NCBI GenBank assembly: GCA_963833375.1
Contig: CAWHXR010000004.1
Location: 527,680-591,679 of the forward strand
Direction of reading: 5' to 3'
Origin: DASUPK01 sp963833375
Lineage (GTDB): Bacteria > Actinomycetota > Thermoleophilia > Solirubrobacterales > 70-9
Length of the DNA stretch: 64,000 nt
Shown here: piece by piece, positions 9,128 to 17,606 of the stretch
How the letters are laid out: each line of letters opens with the position of its first letter
How positions within the stretch are numbered: position 1 is the first letter of the stretch
Notes under the pieces: generated by a model
Databases searched by the model: none
What the model was told of the DNA's origin: nothing
The model's input: the letters and a program-made list of their open reading frames with translations, nothing else
Made by a program: the position numbers and the translations under genes

Positions 9128-9643
9128 TCAACCCAGCCCGCAGACTTCGAAGCCGTAGCCCTGGGCGATGCCCTCGGCCTTTGCCGTAACTAGGCCGATG
9201 CGTCGTTGCAGCCTTCGAATCTCCCTGGCGTCCAGATGGTCGTAGGCCTCGGCCCAGTCGTCAATCACGCTTGCCTCGGCAGCGAGGATTGACACGATTG
9301 ACCTGAGCGTGCCGACGCTCGCGGACGGGGGGTGGAGGGCCTGCAGTTCTTGGGTCTCTGCCATCAGGTTGTCGCTCGCCTGGCGAAGAAGATCGGCGAC
9401 CTGATGAGCCTTTTCCGAGTTGAGGAGACCCAACTCGTTGGCCTGGCTTTCGAGGTCCTCCCTTCGGGACCGGTGGTTGTGACAGATCGCGTCGGCCTGG
9501 GCGATGAACTCGGCCTTGGAGAGCGGCTGCCCGCTCTGTTGAGTCGCCACTTGGGTCACCGTCTCGGTGGGCCCCCCGCCGCAGCCGGCCGCGACAAGCG
9601 GAATAAGGACGAGTAGCGAGGCGATGCGTCGCACCGCGTTCAA
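9128..9643 (-). CDS. lipoprotein, unknown function
   Basis: 171 residues. The signal peptide has a lipobox LVAAGC at residues 16-21, so the mature protein starts at Cys21 and is membrane-anchored. The mature part is mostly alpha-helical, with FIAQADAIC and a final Cys (FEVCGLG) that could form a disulfide. Similar FIxxAdaiC lipoproteins are common in Thermoleophilia, with no assigned function. Single gene, convergent to the gene on its right-hand side in map order. Confidence 0.75.
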   Translation of the reverse strand: MNAVRRIASLLVLIPLVAAGCGGGPTETVTQVATQQSGQPLSKAEFIAQADAICHNHRSRREDLESQANELGLLNSEKAHQVADLLRQASDNLMAETQELQALHPPSASVGTLRSIVSILAAEASVIDDWAEAYDHLDAREIRRLQRRIGLVTAKAEGIAQGYGFEVCGLG

Positions 9644-9850
9644 CGTACCTGGCGTTCAGCGCCAGGGAGGAGGTGCTCGAAGCCGCCGGGCTGCGGGGGA
9701 GCGGCTCGCTATCGCTTTCGTCCCTGCCTACTCCGACAGCGCGGCGGCTTCGGGGAGATGTGTGACCTGCGGACCCGCTTGACACGGCAACCTGGTCTGG
9801 GGACGATCCCCAAGGGGCAAGCTCGGGGGCAAGAGACAAGGAGGTCCGCG

Positions 9851-10105
9851 ATGAAGAAGCTACTCGCCCTCGTAATTTCCGTTGTCGCATTGGTGGCGTT
9901 CGCGGCGCCAGCCTCGGCGGCGCCGCGGGTGTTTTCCGTCACCGCTACCTGCGAACCGGTGGGGGGAGGCTTGTACCTATCTCACTCGACAGACGTCGCG
10001 GGTGAGGCTCAGCAAACCGCAATTGTCGGGTTGCGTCAGTTTTTGAAATATGACGAAGAAAGGTGCGAGCCGGGCACCTGGGAGATCACGGTCGAGCCGC
10101 AGTAG
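9851..10105 (+). CDS. small secreted protein
   Basis: 84 residues: a Sec signal peptide (MKKLLALVISVVALVAFAAP, cleavage after SASA near residue 23) and a mature domain of ~60 residues with two Cys (TCEPVGG and ERCEPG), probably one disulfide. The start is fixed by AAGGAGG a few bases upstream of ATG. No family recognised. Confidence 0.7.
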   Translation: MKKLLALVISVVALVAFAAPASAAPRVFSVTATCEPVGGGLYLSHSTDVAGEAQQTAIVGLRQFLKYDEERCEPGTWEITVEPQ

Positions 10106-10182
10106 CGGCCAAGACCCAGCTTCTGAGAATCATCGGCATTTCGCACTGCCTCGGTATTCGGCTGCGCGTTCAATCCGAGGAC

Positions 10183-10479
10183 CTAACACCCGGCCTGTTC
10201 GAGCATGCGCTCGCAGGCGGATTCGTCGAGCGGATTTGAATCGGTTGAGCGCTGCTCATCCGAGCGTGTGATCATCCGCCAGCCCGCTTCAGGCGGGTCG
10301 GCGAGAACCAGCACGCCTCGCGCCGCGCCCGACAGCTCGTAGCGTCCGTTCTGGTATGTCGCGCCTGGTTTGTTCACTTGGATTCCCTTTGATTGGGTGA
10401 TTCGGCTCCGCGCCGCCGCCGAGCCCGAGGGGCCGGCGGCAGTCGCGGGCGCCGCGCTGCTAGATGAGGCCGTCGCCAT
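10183..10479 (-). CDS. hypothetical protein translated from inside the preceding gene
   Basis: 98 residues starting MATASSSSAAPATAAG. Its ATG lies within the last codons of the His-rich peptide gene (SDGDG region), giving a 20-bp overlap and likely coupled translation. The middle, GATYQNGRYELSGAARGV, and the end, ACERMLEQAGC, are protein-like. The same overlapping arrangement recurs one gene pair upstream (10678 and 11279), which is the main reason to believe this start. No signal peptide is obvious and function is unknown. Confidence 0.55.
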   Translation of the reverse strand: MATASSSSAAPATAAGPSGSAAARSRITQSKGIQVNKPGATYQNGRYELSGAARGVLVLADPPEAGWRMITRSDEQRSTDSNPLDESACERMLEQAGC

Positions 10480-10648
10480 CGCTCGGGCCGCCGTTGTTGT
10501 CGGCGTCGTGGTCGCCGCCGTTGTGCTGGGGGATGCCGTGGTGGTGGTGATGGTGGTGTCCGGCGATCGCGGCAGGCACCGCGGCCGCGCCGACGATCCC
10601 CAGCACGGCGAGAGCAGCGGCGATTCGAGCCTTCGTCTGCTTGAGCAT
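10460..10648 (-). CDS. small secreted His-rich peptide with DNNGGPSDGDG tail
   Basis: 62 residues: a signal peptide (ARIAAALAVLGIVGAAAVPA), then seven consecutive His, then an acidic Asn/Asp/Gly tail containing DADNNGGPSDGDG. The His run could bind transition metals and the D-x-D-x-N pattern resembles Ca2+-binding loops; both are inferences. The start at 10648 follows GGAAAGGAGACACG. The tail is nearly identical to that of the lipoprotein at 11279, so the two genes are paralogous at their 3' ends. Confidence 0.65.
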   Translation of the reverse strand: MLKQTKARIAAALAVLGIVGAAAVPAAIAGHHHHHHHGIPQHNGGDHDADNNGGPSDGDGLI

Positions 10649-10677
10649 CGTGTCTCCTTTCCTTGGTCGGGTTCGCT

Positions 10678-11298
10678 TCACGTGAGAAAGCTCGAGATGG
10701 CGCGTTCGATCGCGGGGCCCTGCCGGGGCCAGTCCTCGGGCGGCGCCGCTCCGACTATCACCGTCGTCGCGCTCGCCCCGGCGACGATGCAGGCGATTTC
10801 GCGATAGCCGTGCCCGGTCGAAGACGTGTAGGTGTCGATCACGCAAGAGCCACGGCCGTTCCGAAAGTGGAGGTTGGTCGCGGCAGCGACCGCCGCTACG
10901 TCGACGTCGCCCTCATCGCGGTTGTGGGCGGGTCGGAAGCTGCCCCAGTTCGCAAGCGTCTCCGCCCCCTGCCGCGGCGTCGCATTCAGGTAGCCCCGGA
11001 TCTCCCCGCTCGGTGAGCGCAGCGCGGCGGTAGCGGTCCCCGGGTCTGAGCGGATCGCGCGCCAACCGGCCGGATAGGCGAGCTGGGCTGAGCCGTCGGG
11101 AAGCCGGCTCTCCCGCCAGGCGCGCGGCGGCCGCGCGGGGCGAAGCCAGCCGAAGGCCTGAGCCTGGCCGGATGGAGGCGACGAGGCGGAACTTGGGGGC
11201 GACGAGCCGGAACCGCAGGCGGCGAGGGCCGCCGCGCCCACGACGGAGAGCACGGAGACGATCGCCAGCGCCAGACGCCTAGATGTTGCCGTCGCCAT
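10678..11298 (-). CDS. lipoprotein, unknown function
   Basis: 206 residues from MATATSRRLALAIVS. The lipobox LAAC predicts lipidation near residue 26. The mature part has a short disordered Ser/Pro stretch, then a globular domain (LPDGSAQLAYPAGWRAIRSD and later FRNGRGSCVIDTYTSSTGHG) that resembles small beta-rich lipoproteins of unknown function. Its ATG overlaps the last 20 bp of the upstream lipoprotein gene, so translation is probably coupled. Confidence 0.7.
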   Translation of the reverse strand: MATATSRRLALAIVSVLSVVGAAALAACGSGSSPPSSASSPPSGQAQAFGWLRPARPPRAWRESRLPDGSAQLAYPAGWRAIRSDPGTATAALRSPSGEIRGYLNATPRQGAETLANWGSFRPAHNRDEGDVDVAAVAAATNLHFRNGRGSCVIDTYTSSTGHGYREIACIVAGASATTVIVGAAPPEDWPRQGPAIERAISSFLT

Positions 11299-11614
11299 CG
11301 CTGGGGCCGCCGTTGTTGTCGGCGTCCTGGTCGCCGCCGTTGTTCTGCGGGATGCCGGTGGACGAGCTCGAGGCGGCGGGGGCATCGGATGCGCCCTGGC
11401 CACCGTCGGTGTCGCCGTCCGCTTTGTCGTGCGAGACCGCGGCAGCCGGGCTCGGCGCGGCGGCGGGCGAGCTTCCGCTGGATCCTGCGCCGCAACCTGC
11501 GGCGGCGATTGCGGCCGCGGCCAGCAGCGCCACGAATGCGGCGGCGAGGCCCGATCTGCGCCTCGACCGTTTCAATCTGGTCGTGCGCTCGGTGGTCCTT
11601 TCGGGGGTGGGCAT
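11279..11614 (-). CDS. lipoprotein with DNNGGPSDGDG tail
   Basis: 111 residues: a basic N-terminus, a signal peptide with lipobox IAAAGC, a low-complexity Ser/Ala/Pro/Asp region, and a C-terminal motif GIPQNNGGDQDADNNGGP followed by SDGDGNI. The same motif ends the peptide at 10460. The terminal ATGGCGACGGC encodes both the tail and the start of the next gene. A Ca2+-binding or surface-display role for the tail is possible but unproven. Confidence 0.7.
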   Translation of the reverse strand: MPTPERTTERTTRLKRSRRRSGLAAAFVALLAAAAIAAAGCGAGSSGSSPAAAPSPAAAVSHDKADGDTDGGQGASDAPAASSSSTGIPQNNGGDQDADNNGGPSDGDGNI

Positions 11615-11778
11615 GTCGATTCCTTTCCTGGTCCTTGCTGTTCTGCCGTTCGCACCGGGTACGCCGATCCCCCACGGTGAGATTGGGATGTGTGACCAGG
11701 ATCCGGCGATCAGTGCCGGAACGCATCAGCGACTTCGCCGGTCGTCGTCGCCGGTTCGCGCGCGCAAGCCCTGCAGAG

Positions 11779-14547
11779 CTACACGGGCTCTTGCTGGGGC
11801 ACTCCCATTCGCACCAGCTCGGTCCGCGAGGCGACGCCGAGCTTGCTGAAGACCTTGCGCAGGTGGTAGTCGATGGTGCGAGGGCTCAAGAACAGCTGGG
11901 CGGCGATCTGGCGGTTTGTCATCCCGGAGGCGACCAGACCGGCGATCTGCAGCTCCTGAGGCGTGAGCTGGTCAAGCGTCGAGGGGTCCCGCTCCCTTGC
12001 CTTTTCCCCCGTCGCACGGAGCTCCGCTTCGGCGCGCTCCTCCCAGGGGGTCGTACCGACCTGGCGGAAGAGATCCGCCGCCCTTCGCAGATGCGGACGT
12101 GCCTCACGCCGCTTTCGCTGGCGCCGGAGCCACTCGCCGTAGAGGAGCTCGGTGCGCGCCATCAGGAATGGCGAGACGAACCCGTCCGGCGTCAGCGCCG
12201 CCTCGAATTGCTCGCGCACGTCTCCCTCCCCCACCAGCGCCCGGCAGCGCGCCAGCACGGACCGCCGCGGCGCGGAGGGCGAATACTGCACCCAGCTCGC
12301 GTAACGGTCGAGCCGTTCCGCCGTCTCCTCGAGCCCCCCGGACCGTGCCGCCGCCTCGATCAGGTCCGGGATCGTCCAAAGCCCGATCAGTGGATTCGAT
12401 TCGGGCCGCTCGATTGCCGTCAGGAGCAGAAGGCGCGCGGTCGCCTCGTCAGGTCGTCCCAGCGTCAGATCGAGCAACCCGAGCACCCACTCGGCGTGGT
12501 CGAGAATCAGGGTCCCGCCCCCGATCGCGGCCAGTTGGACCGCCTCGTCGAGATGGCCGCGCGCCGCCGACTCGTCCCCTCGGAGCGAGTCAAGCAGGGC
12601 GACTTCGATCAGGTTCCAGCTCGCGCCCGAGCGGTGTCCGAAGTCGCTCGCGAGCCCGATCCCCTCCTCCGCCGCGGCTCGCGCGAGGTTGAAGCGCCCG
12701 AGCCCGACCAGCGCGTTCGCCTGCGCCCAGAGCGCCAGCGGGAGCATGCTGAGGAGTCCGCGCTCTCGCGCAATGGCGACTGCCCGACTCGAGTGCGGGA
12801 GGCCATCTGCGAAGTTGCCCCCGGTGAGCCCCATGGTCGCCAGAAGCGACGCCCAGACCAGAGCGCCCGGATCCTCGAGCTGCTCGCCGAGCTGGATTGC
12901 CTCCCGCACAAGTCTCTCAGCTCGTTCATGGTCGCCGGCAAGCTCCGCCGCCATGCCAGTCAGCGCGGAGACGCGGAAGCGGTCGATCTCGTCCTCCGGC
13001 TCGATCGCGCCGGCGCGGGCGCCGATGGCGGCACCCTGCACATACTCCCCCGCGTAGTTGGCCGCCTCGGTCGCCTCGCTCAAGGCGTCGAGCGCCAGCG
13101 ACGGGCTCTCGCTGGTCTCGGCGGCCTCGACCAAGACCGCGATGGCGCCGCGGAGGTCACCCGTTCTCGCCTCGATCACGCCGCGCAGATAGAGAAGCTC
13201 GGCGCGGAGCCCATCCGGCGCGAGCGGGAGAACTCGCGCGATCAAGTCCCGGGCACGGTCCGGCTGGCCAGCCGCCCAGGCCGCCTGGGCTGCAGCCGCG
13301 AGCCTGCGCATCCGGCCGCCCTCGCTGCTCGACAGCTCAGCCGCGTGCGCGAACGCGGTCGCGGCCGAAGCATGCCCCGCGCGCGATTCGTATCGACGCG
13401 CCGAGGCTTCGAGCGCGGCAGCGACCTCTTCGTCGGCGCTGACGCTCGCGAGCGCCTGATGCCAGACGCGGCGATCGGTGTGGTGGTCGGCGCTCAGCGC
13501 CGCCGCCAGGGCCGCATGCCCGGCCCGGCGCTGGCTGTGCGTCGACGACTCCATCAGGGCGGAGCGCACGAGCGGATGCCGAAACTCGACCGCGCCGTCC
13601 GCGATCCGGAGGAGCCCGTCGCGCTCGGCGGCATCCAATGCGTCGGCTGGCAGGCCTGCTTCGCCCGATGCCCGCATCACCGTTGCGACCTCGTCTCGGT
13701 CGTCGAGCGCGGCGATCAGCAGAGCGGCCTGCGTCTCGGCGGGCAGCCGCTCAACGCGCTGCACGAAGGCTGCCCGTAATCCGGACGTCAAGCGGGTCGT
13801 CTCGGGAAGGGCCGCGCGACCCTGCAGCTGCTGCGCGCTCAGGCCCCTTGGCAACTCCAGCAGAGCGAGAGGGTTCCCGGCGGCTTGCGCGAGCAGCCAC
13901 TCGCGCACGGGCCCCGCCGCGGCGGGAGCGCTTGCCTCGAGCAGCCGCGCGGCGGCGCCGGCGTCGAGGCTCTCGAGCATGACCTCAGGCAGTCCGGGCG
14001 TGGCGACCTCCCGTCCTGCTCCCTCCCGCACGACGAAGAGCATCGCCACCGGCTCGGCTCCAAGTCTGCGCGCGCTGAAGAGAAGCGCTTCCACCGAGGC
14101 GACGTCCAGGAACTGCACGTCGTCGACCAGGCATAGAACCGGCTGGTCCTCGGCCGCAGCGGCAAGCAGGCTGAGCGCAGCGGCGGAGACCAGCAACCGA
14201 TCCGAGCCGCGTGACGGCGCAAATCCGAGAGCCCCCGAGAGAGCATCCGCCTGAGCCCTGGGCAGCTCATCCAGCTTCCCGGTGATCGGCCGCAGGAGTC
14301 CTTCCAGACCGGCAAAGCCCAGGTCCGACTCCGCCTCGACGCCGGCGATCCGAAGCACGGTTCGCTCCCCGCAGCGCTCCGCGGCATAGCTCAGAAGAGC
14401 GGTTTTGCCGATCCCGGCCTCGCCCCGCAGGACCAGCGAGGTGCTCTCCCCCCGCGCCGATGCCTCGAGCAGCTGATCGATTGCGGTGCACTCACGATCA
14501 CGACCAAACAACGCGCCGGAAAGCCTCTCGGGCCCGGGCATCGGCAT
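11779..14547 (-). CDS. LuxR-family regulator with AAA ATPase domain (LAL type)
   Basis: 922 residues from the Met at 14547 (MPMPGPERLSGALFGRDRE); the frame stays open further upstream but composition and the family N-terminus favour this start. Walker A GEAGIGKT lies near residue 45, Walker B LCLVDDVQFLD near 140, followed by a long TPR-like helical region and a C-terminal LuxR HTH (GMTNRQIAAQLFLSPRTID). These large ATP-dependent regulators integrate a signal through the helical domain. The divergent alpha/beta hydrolase gene is a plausible target. The 796-residue frame on the opposite strand is a shadow. Confidence 0.9.
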   Translation of the reverse strand: MPMPGPERLSGALFGRDRECTAIDQLLEASARGESTSLVLRGEAGIGKTALLSYAAERCGERTVLRIAGVEAESDLGFAGLEGLLRPITGKLDELPRAQADALSGALGFAPSRGSDRLLVSAAALSLLAAAAEDQPVLCLVDDVQFLDVASVEALLFSARRLGAEPVAMLFVVREGAGREVATPGLPEVMLESLDAGAAARLLEASAPAAAGPVREWLLAQAAGNPLALLELPRGLSAQQLQGRAALPETTRLTSGLRAAFVQRVERLPAETQAALLIAALDDRDEVATVMRASGEAGLPADALDAAERDGLLRIADGAVEFRHPLVRSALMESSTHSQRRAGHAALAAALSADHHTDRRVWHQALASVSADEEVAAALEASARRYESRAGHASAATAFAHAAELSSSEGGRMRRLAAAAQAAWAAGQPDRARDLIARVLPLAPDGLRAELLYLRGVIEARTGDLRGAIAVLVEAAETSESPSLALDALSEATEAANYAGEYVQGAAIGARAGAIEPEDEIDRFRVSALTGMAAELAGDHERAERLVREAIQLGEQLEDPGALVWASLLATMGLTGGNFADGLPHSSRAVAIARERGLLSMLPLALWAQANALVGLGRFNLARAAAEEGIGLASDFGHRSGASWNLIEVALLDSLRGDESAARGHLDEAVQLAAIGGGTLILDHAEWVLGLLDLTLGRPDEATARLLLLTAIERPESNPLIGLWTIPDLIEAAARSGGLEETAERLDRYASWVQYSPSAPRRSVLARCRALVGEGDVREQFEAALTPDGFVSPFLMARTELLYGEWLRRQRKRREARPHLRRAADLFRQVGTTPWEERAEAELRATGEKARERDPSTLDQLTPQELQIAGLVASGMTNRQIAAQLFLSPRTIDYHLRKVFSKLGVASRTELVRMGVPQQEPV

Positions 14548-14680
14548 GGACCGATCGTAAACCTCAGGACAGGTATGACCGGCGATTGGGACTGGTGAAC
14601 TCGCTGACGCGTTCCGGCCGCGCCGCGCCGATTCTGGTCGCATCGCGTCCGCTGCCAACAATTCCCAGCCACCGAACTCG

Positions 14681-15511
14681 CTGAGCCTGCCCTCGCCCCG
14701 GGCCGGTCTCGCGGCCACCATCCACGGCGACGAGCGAGCACCTGGTGCCGCCCTCGTCCTCCTTCACGAGCTCACGCTTGACCGCCGAGCCTGGGATCCC
14801 GTCCTGGAGGCGCTGCCCACCGGGTGCCGAGCGATCGCGTTCGATCTTCCAGGCCACGGCGAGTCAGCCGCCTTCACGCGGCGCGGTCTTTACGCGGCCG
14901 CCGACGAGATCTATGGGGCCGTTGTGGACGTCGGGCTGGACGCCCCTGTCCTGGTCGGCCACTCGACCGGCGGAGCACTGGCCACGGTCTATGCCACCCG
15001 GCACCCCGCAACCGCCGTAGTCAGCGTCAACGCACCCGTCCGCCTGGAGGCGTTCGCTCGGCTGCTCCGCTCATTACATCCGCAGCTGGCCGGGGACCGC
15101 TTCGGAGAGGCGTGGGCGATGTATCGGGACAGCTGGCAGCTGGAGCTGCTCCCAGCCGGTTATAGGTCCTCGCTTGGAGCAGGCAACCGCTCGGACGAGG
15201 CCACCGCCCGAGAGCTGGTGCTCAGCTATCACGCCGACCTTCTCGAGGGCGCTCTCGAGGAGGGGGTGCGCGAGCGCGAGATCGCGCAGGACCGGCTGAG
15301 CTGGATCGGCACGCCGTACTTGACGCTCCACTCCTGCGCGCTTGACCGTGCGGACGAGACCTGGCTCCGCCGGCGGCTTCCCCAAGCCCAGATCCTCGTC
15401 TGGCCGGTCGGGCACCACTTTCCCCACCTCGCCCATCCAGACCGATTCGCCGCGCTGCTCACGGGAATTGCAGCGACCTCCGCGGCGTCTGGAAGAGACG
15501 CACCCACTTGA
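14681..15511 (+). CDS. alpha/beta hydrolase
   Basis: About 276 residues. The nucleophile elbow is GHSTGG, the oxyanion segment LLHELTLDRRAWDPVLEA and the strand RAIAFDLPGHGES are upstream of it, and the catalytic His is in WPVGHHFPHLAHPDRF near the end. No ATG, GTG or TTG precedes the conserved N-terminal strand in frame: the GTG at 14924 would remove it, so I place the start at a CTG (14681) with low certainty, or an indel hides the true start. Divergent from the large LuxR regulator. Confidence 0.7.
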   Translation: MSLPSPRAGLAATIHGDERAPGAALVLLHELTLDRRAWDPVLEALPTGCRAIAFDLPGHGESAAFTRRGLYAAADEIYGAVVDVGLDAPVLVGHSTGGALATVYATRHPATAVVSVNAPVRLEAFARLLRSLHPQLAGDRFGEAWAMYRDSWQLELLPAGYRSSLGAGNRSDEATARELVLSYHADLLEGALEEGVREREIAQDRLSWIGTPYLTLHSCALDRADETWLRRRLPQAQILVWPVGHHFPHLAHPDRFAALLTGIAATSAASGRDAPT

Positions 15512-15554
15512 TGAACAGATCAAGACCCACACCCAACACAGAAAGCGAATCCAA

Positions 15555-16631
15555 ATGACAAGTCCCACCAACCATCCATGGCCGATGCGGCTGGCCTACC
15601 TGGCCGCAGCGGTCGTAGCGTTCGCGGCCACGGCGCTCGTCGTCGTGACCCACTCGAGCGCGCACGGCAAGAGCGCCCACAGCAAGAACGCCCACAGCCA
15701 GAGGGTCGAGGGCGTCCGCGCCTATATCAAGCACGGCACGCTCAACGTCAAGGGCGGCGACGGCGGACAGCAGGTGGCGCTTCGCCTGCAGGCCGGCGAC
15801 ACGAGCGTGATCCAGGTCGACGCCGGCGACAACGGCTCCGCCGACTTCTCGTTCGCGCGCGCCGACGTCCGCGCCATCAGCGTCAAGATGGGCGACGGCA
15901 ACGACTCCGCCCGCATCGACGACGCGAACGGCGCCTTCACCGACTCGATCCCGGCGACGATCTCCGGCGGCGACGGCAACGACACGCTGCAGGGCGGCCA
16001 GACCCAGGTCGCGGCCCAGAACGAGACGTTCAAGGGCGGCGACGGCAACGACCTGGTCGACGGCGGCAAGGGCAACGACACCGCCTACCTCGGCGGAGGC
16101 GATGACACCTTCCGCTGGGACAACGGCGAGGGCTCAGACGTGATCGAGGGCCAGGACGGCACCGACACGATGCTGTTCAACGGTGCCGCGGTGGCCGAGC
16201 AGGTGACGATGTCGGCGAACGCAGGAAGGCTCACCTTCTTCCGCGTCCAGGGCAACGTCACGATGAACACCGACGGCGTCGAGATCGTCGATGACAACGC
16301 GATCGGCGGCGCCGACAGCGTCACCGTCAACGACCTGACCGGCACCGACGTCAGGCAGACCAACGTCGACCTCGCGGGAGCGTTCGGCGGCAACGCCGGC
16401 GACGCCGCGGTCGACAGCGTGGTGGTCAACGGCACCAACGGCGACGACAAGATCGCCGTCAACGGCAACGGGTCCGGTGCGGATGTGACCGGCCTGGCCA
16501 CCTCTGTGTCGGTCAAGCACGCGGATCCGACCGACACCCTCTCCGTCAACACCCTCGCGGGCACGGACAACGTGACCACGAACGGCGTCGCCGGACTGAT
16601 TCAGGTGCTGGTCGACGGAGTGGCGGTCTAG
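15555..16631 (+). CDS. RTX-type calcium-binding repeat protein
   Basis: 358 residues. An N-terminal membrane or signal segment (LAYLAAAVVAFAATALVVV) is followed by a His/Ser/Lys stretch, then RTX nonapeptide-like repeats (GGDGNDTLQ, GGDGNDLVD, GGKGNDTAY, GGDDTFRW) around residues 138-190, and a beta-rich C-terminal half rich in Asp, Asn and Val. RTX repeats fold into a Ca2+-loaded beta-roll outside the cell. No type I secretion genes are adjacent. The ATG at 15555 is the first before the membrane segment. Confidence 0.8.
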   Translation: MTSPTNHPWPMRLAYLAAAVVAFAATALVVVTHSSAHGKSAHSKNAHSQRVEGVRAYIKHGTLNVKGGDGGQQVALRLQAGDTSVIQVDAGDNGSADFSFARADVRAISVKMGDGNDSARIDDANGAFTDSIPATISGGDGNDTLQGGQTQVAAQNETFKGGDGNDLVDGGKGNDTAYLGGGDDTFRWDNGEGSDVIEGQDGTDTMLFNGAAVAEQVTMSANAGRLTFFRVQGNVTMNTDGVEIVDDNAIGGADSVTVNDLTGTDVRQTNVDLAGAFGGNAGDAAVDSVVVNGTNGDDKIAVNGNGSGADVTGLATSVSVKHADPTDTLSVNTLAGTDNVTTNGVAGLIQVLVDGVAV

Positions 16632-16645
16632 TCAATTGGGAGCTC

Positions 16646-16676
16646 GCGGGCCCTGGCTGACCGAGCCGGGGCCCGC
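16646..16676 (+). terminator. strong hairpin terminator
   Basis: Arms GCGGGCCCTGGCT and AGCCGGGGCCCGC pair over 13 bp (one G-T) around a GACCG loop, 15 bp after the RTX gene stop. No U-tract follows. Confidence 0.65.
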
Positions 16677-16704
16677 ACTCCCAGTCAACGAAGAGGAACT
16701 GAGA

Positions 16705-16896
16705 ATGGCACTACGCAGACCCACATTCGAGCTTCGCCCCGCGGGTGAGCGCGGTTTCGTCAAAGAGGCAAATCCCCAGATCTGCGTCCACACCGGATTG
16801 CACATCGCGGAGTGCGGTTGCGACTCCTCCGCCCGGAGGGCAATCCGCAAGTCTCCGCTCGAACCCCGTCACGGCGGCGCGGCGGACCTAGGGTGA
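16705..16896 (+). CDS. small Cys-containing hypothetical protein
   Basis: 63 residues from MALRRPTFELRPAGERG, preceded by GAGGAACTGAG. Three Cys in CVHTGLHIAECGCD could bind a metal. No known family, and translation is not certain. Confidence 0.4.
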   Translation: MALRRPTFELRPAGERGFVKEANPQICVHTGLHIAECGCDSSARRAIRKSPLEPRHGGAADLG

Positions 16897-16900
16897 CCTG

Positions 16901-17107
16901 ATGCGGCGCGCTGAGGAGATCCTGGAGATCGAAGAGCTCCTGGAAGAGGCGGCCGACCGGCTCGCCACCGTTCTTGAGCGGTCCGGCGCCAACGAGCTGC
17001 ATCCACCGCAAGTCCTACGCGAGATCGCTCACTTCGAGCTCGAGCTTGCCGCGGCCGATGTCGCTACGTGGACCTTCGGCACCAAGACCGGTGGACCCTA
17101 CGACTGA
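16901..17107 (+). CDS. small hypothetical protein
   Basis: 68 residues, strongly helical and acidic at the N-terminus (MRRAEEILEIEELLEEAADR), ending WTFGTKTGGPYD. It sits 4 bp after the previous small frame, so the two may be co-translated. Function unknown. Confidence 0.5.
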   Translation: MRRAEEILEIEELLEEAADRLATVLERSGANELHPPQVLREIAHFELELAAADVATWTFGTKTGGPYD

Positions 17108-17147
17108 GCCCCATATACCGACGGCGGTACTTCTGAAAATCACACCT

Positions 17148-17461
17148 CTAGGCGAGGAAGGGGGCGGGACTTGCCGCTCTTGCGAGGCGCCTCCACACAG
17201 CAGGAGCGATAGAGGCGGGTGCCGTTGAGCGCTTGCAGCCGAACAGCTCCCGAATCAGCCGCTCCTCCCGGGCCATCAGGTGGAAGGGCATCCCGGCCCA
17301 GCGGCCCTTGAAGTGGCGAAGGTTGGACTCGATCCACACTTCACCACCCGGCTCGCCTCGGCCTCGTTGAAGGAGGCACCGGGAGGCTTGGGAAGGTCAT
17401 AGGTGTGGAAGAGCGGCTCGATCTCGGCCACCTTCGGCCTGCGTCCCCGCTTCCGCGCCAC
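17148..17461 (-). pseudogene. phage terminase large-subunit N-terminal fragment, frameshifted
   Basis: Two frames join into one terminase-like N-terminus: MARKRGRRPKVAEIEPLFHT continuing to ASFNEAEASRVVK, then WIESNLRHFKGRWAGMPFHL and EERLIRELFG. The pattern (F)xxxLxHxKGxWAGxPFxLxxxQ is typical of tailed-phage terminase large subunits just before the ATPase. A 2-bp TG insertion near 17333 breaks the frame, and no ATPase or nuclease part follows. A remnant of a lost prophage. Confidence 0.65.
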
Positions 17462-17591
17462 CTGCTCACGGGCTTGTGCCGGTGGCGCTGTCCGGGCCTA
17501 GCGGGGCATCAGGTTTGATTTGTGCGAGCGCGATCACTCGGCGGTCGGCGCGGTCGCGCGTTATCGGTCGTGACCGTCCCCTCCGGCGCGA

Positions 17592-17597
17592 GATACT
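17592..17597 (+). promoter_or_regulatory. GATACT box of SnoaL pair
   Basis: GAGATACTGCGCGGGCG directly precedes the ATG at 17607, with 9 nt between hexamer and start. GTGACC lies 16 nt upstream and could serve as a -35. Confidence 0.55.
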
Positions 17598-17606
17598 GCG
17601 CGGGCG

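Noticed and set aside
11389..13779. 796-codon plus-strand frame
   Set aside because: Antisense to the LuxR/AAA regulator, Arg/Pro-rich shadow composition, no domain.
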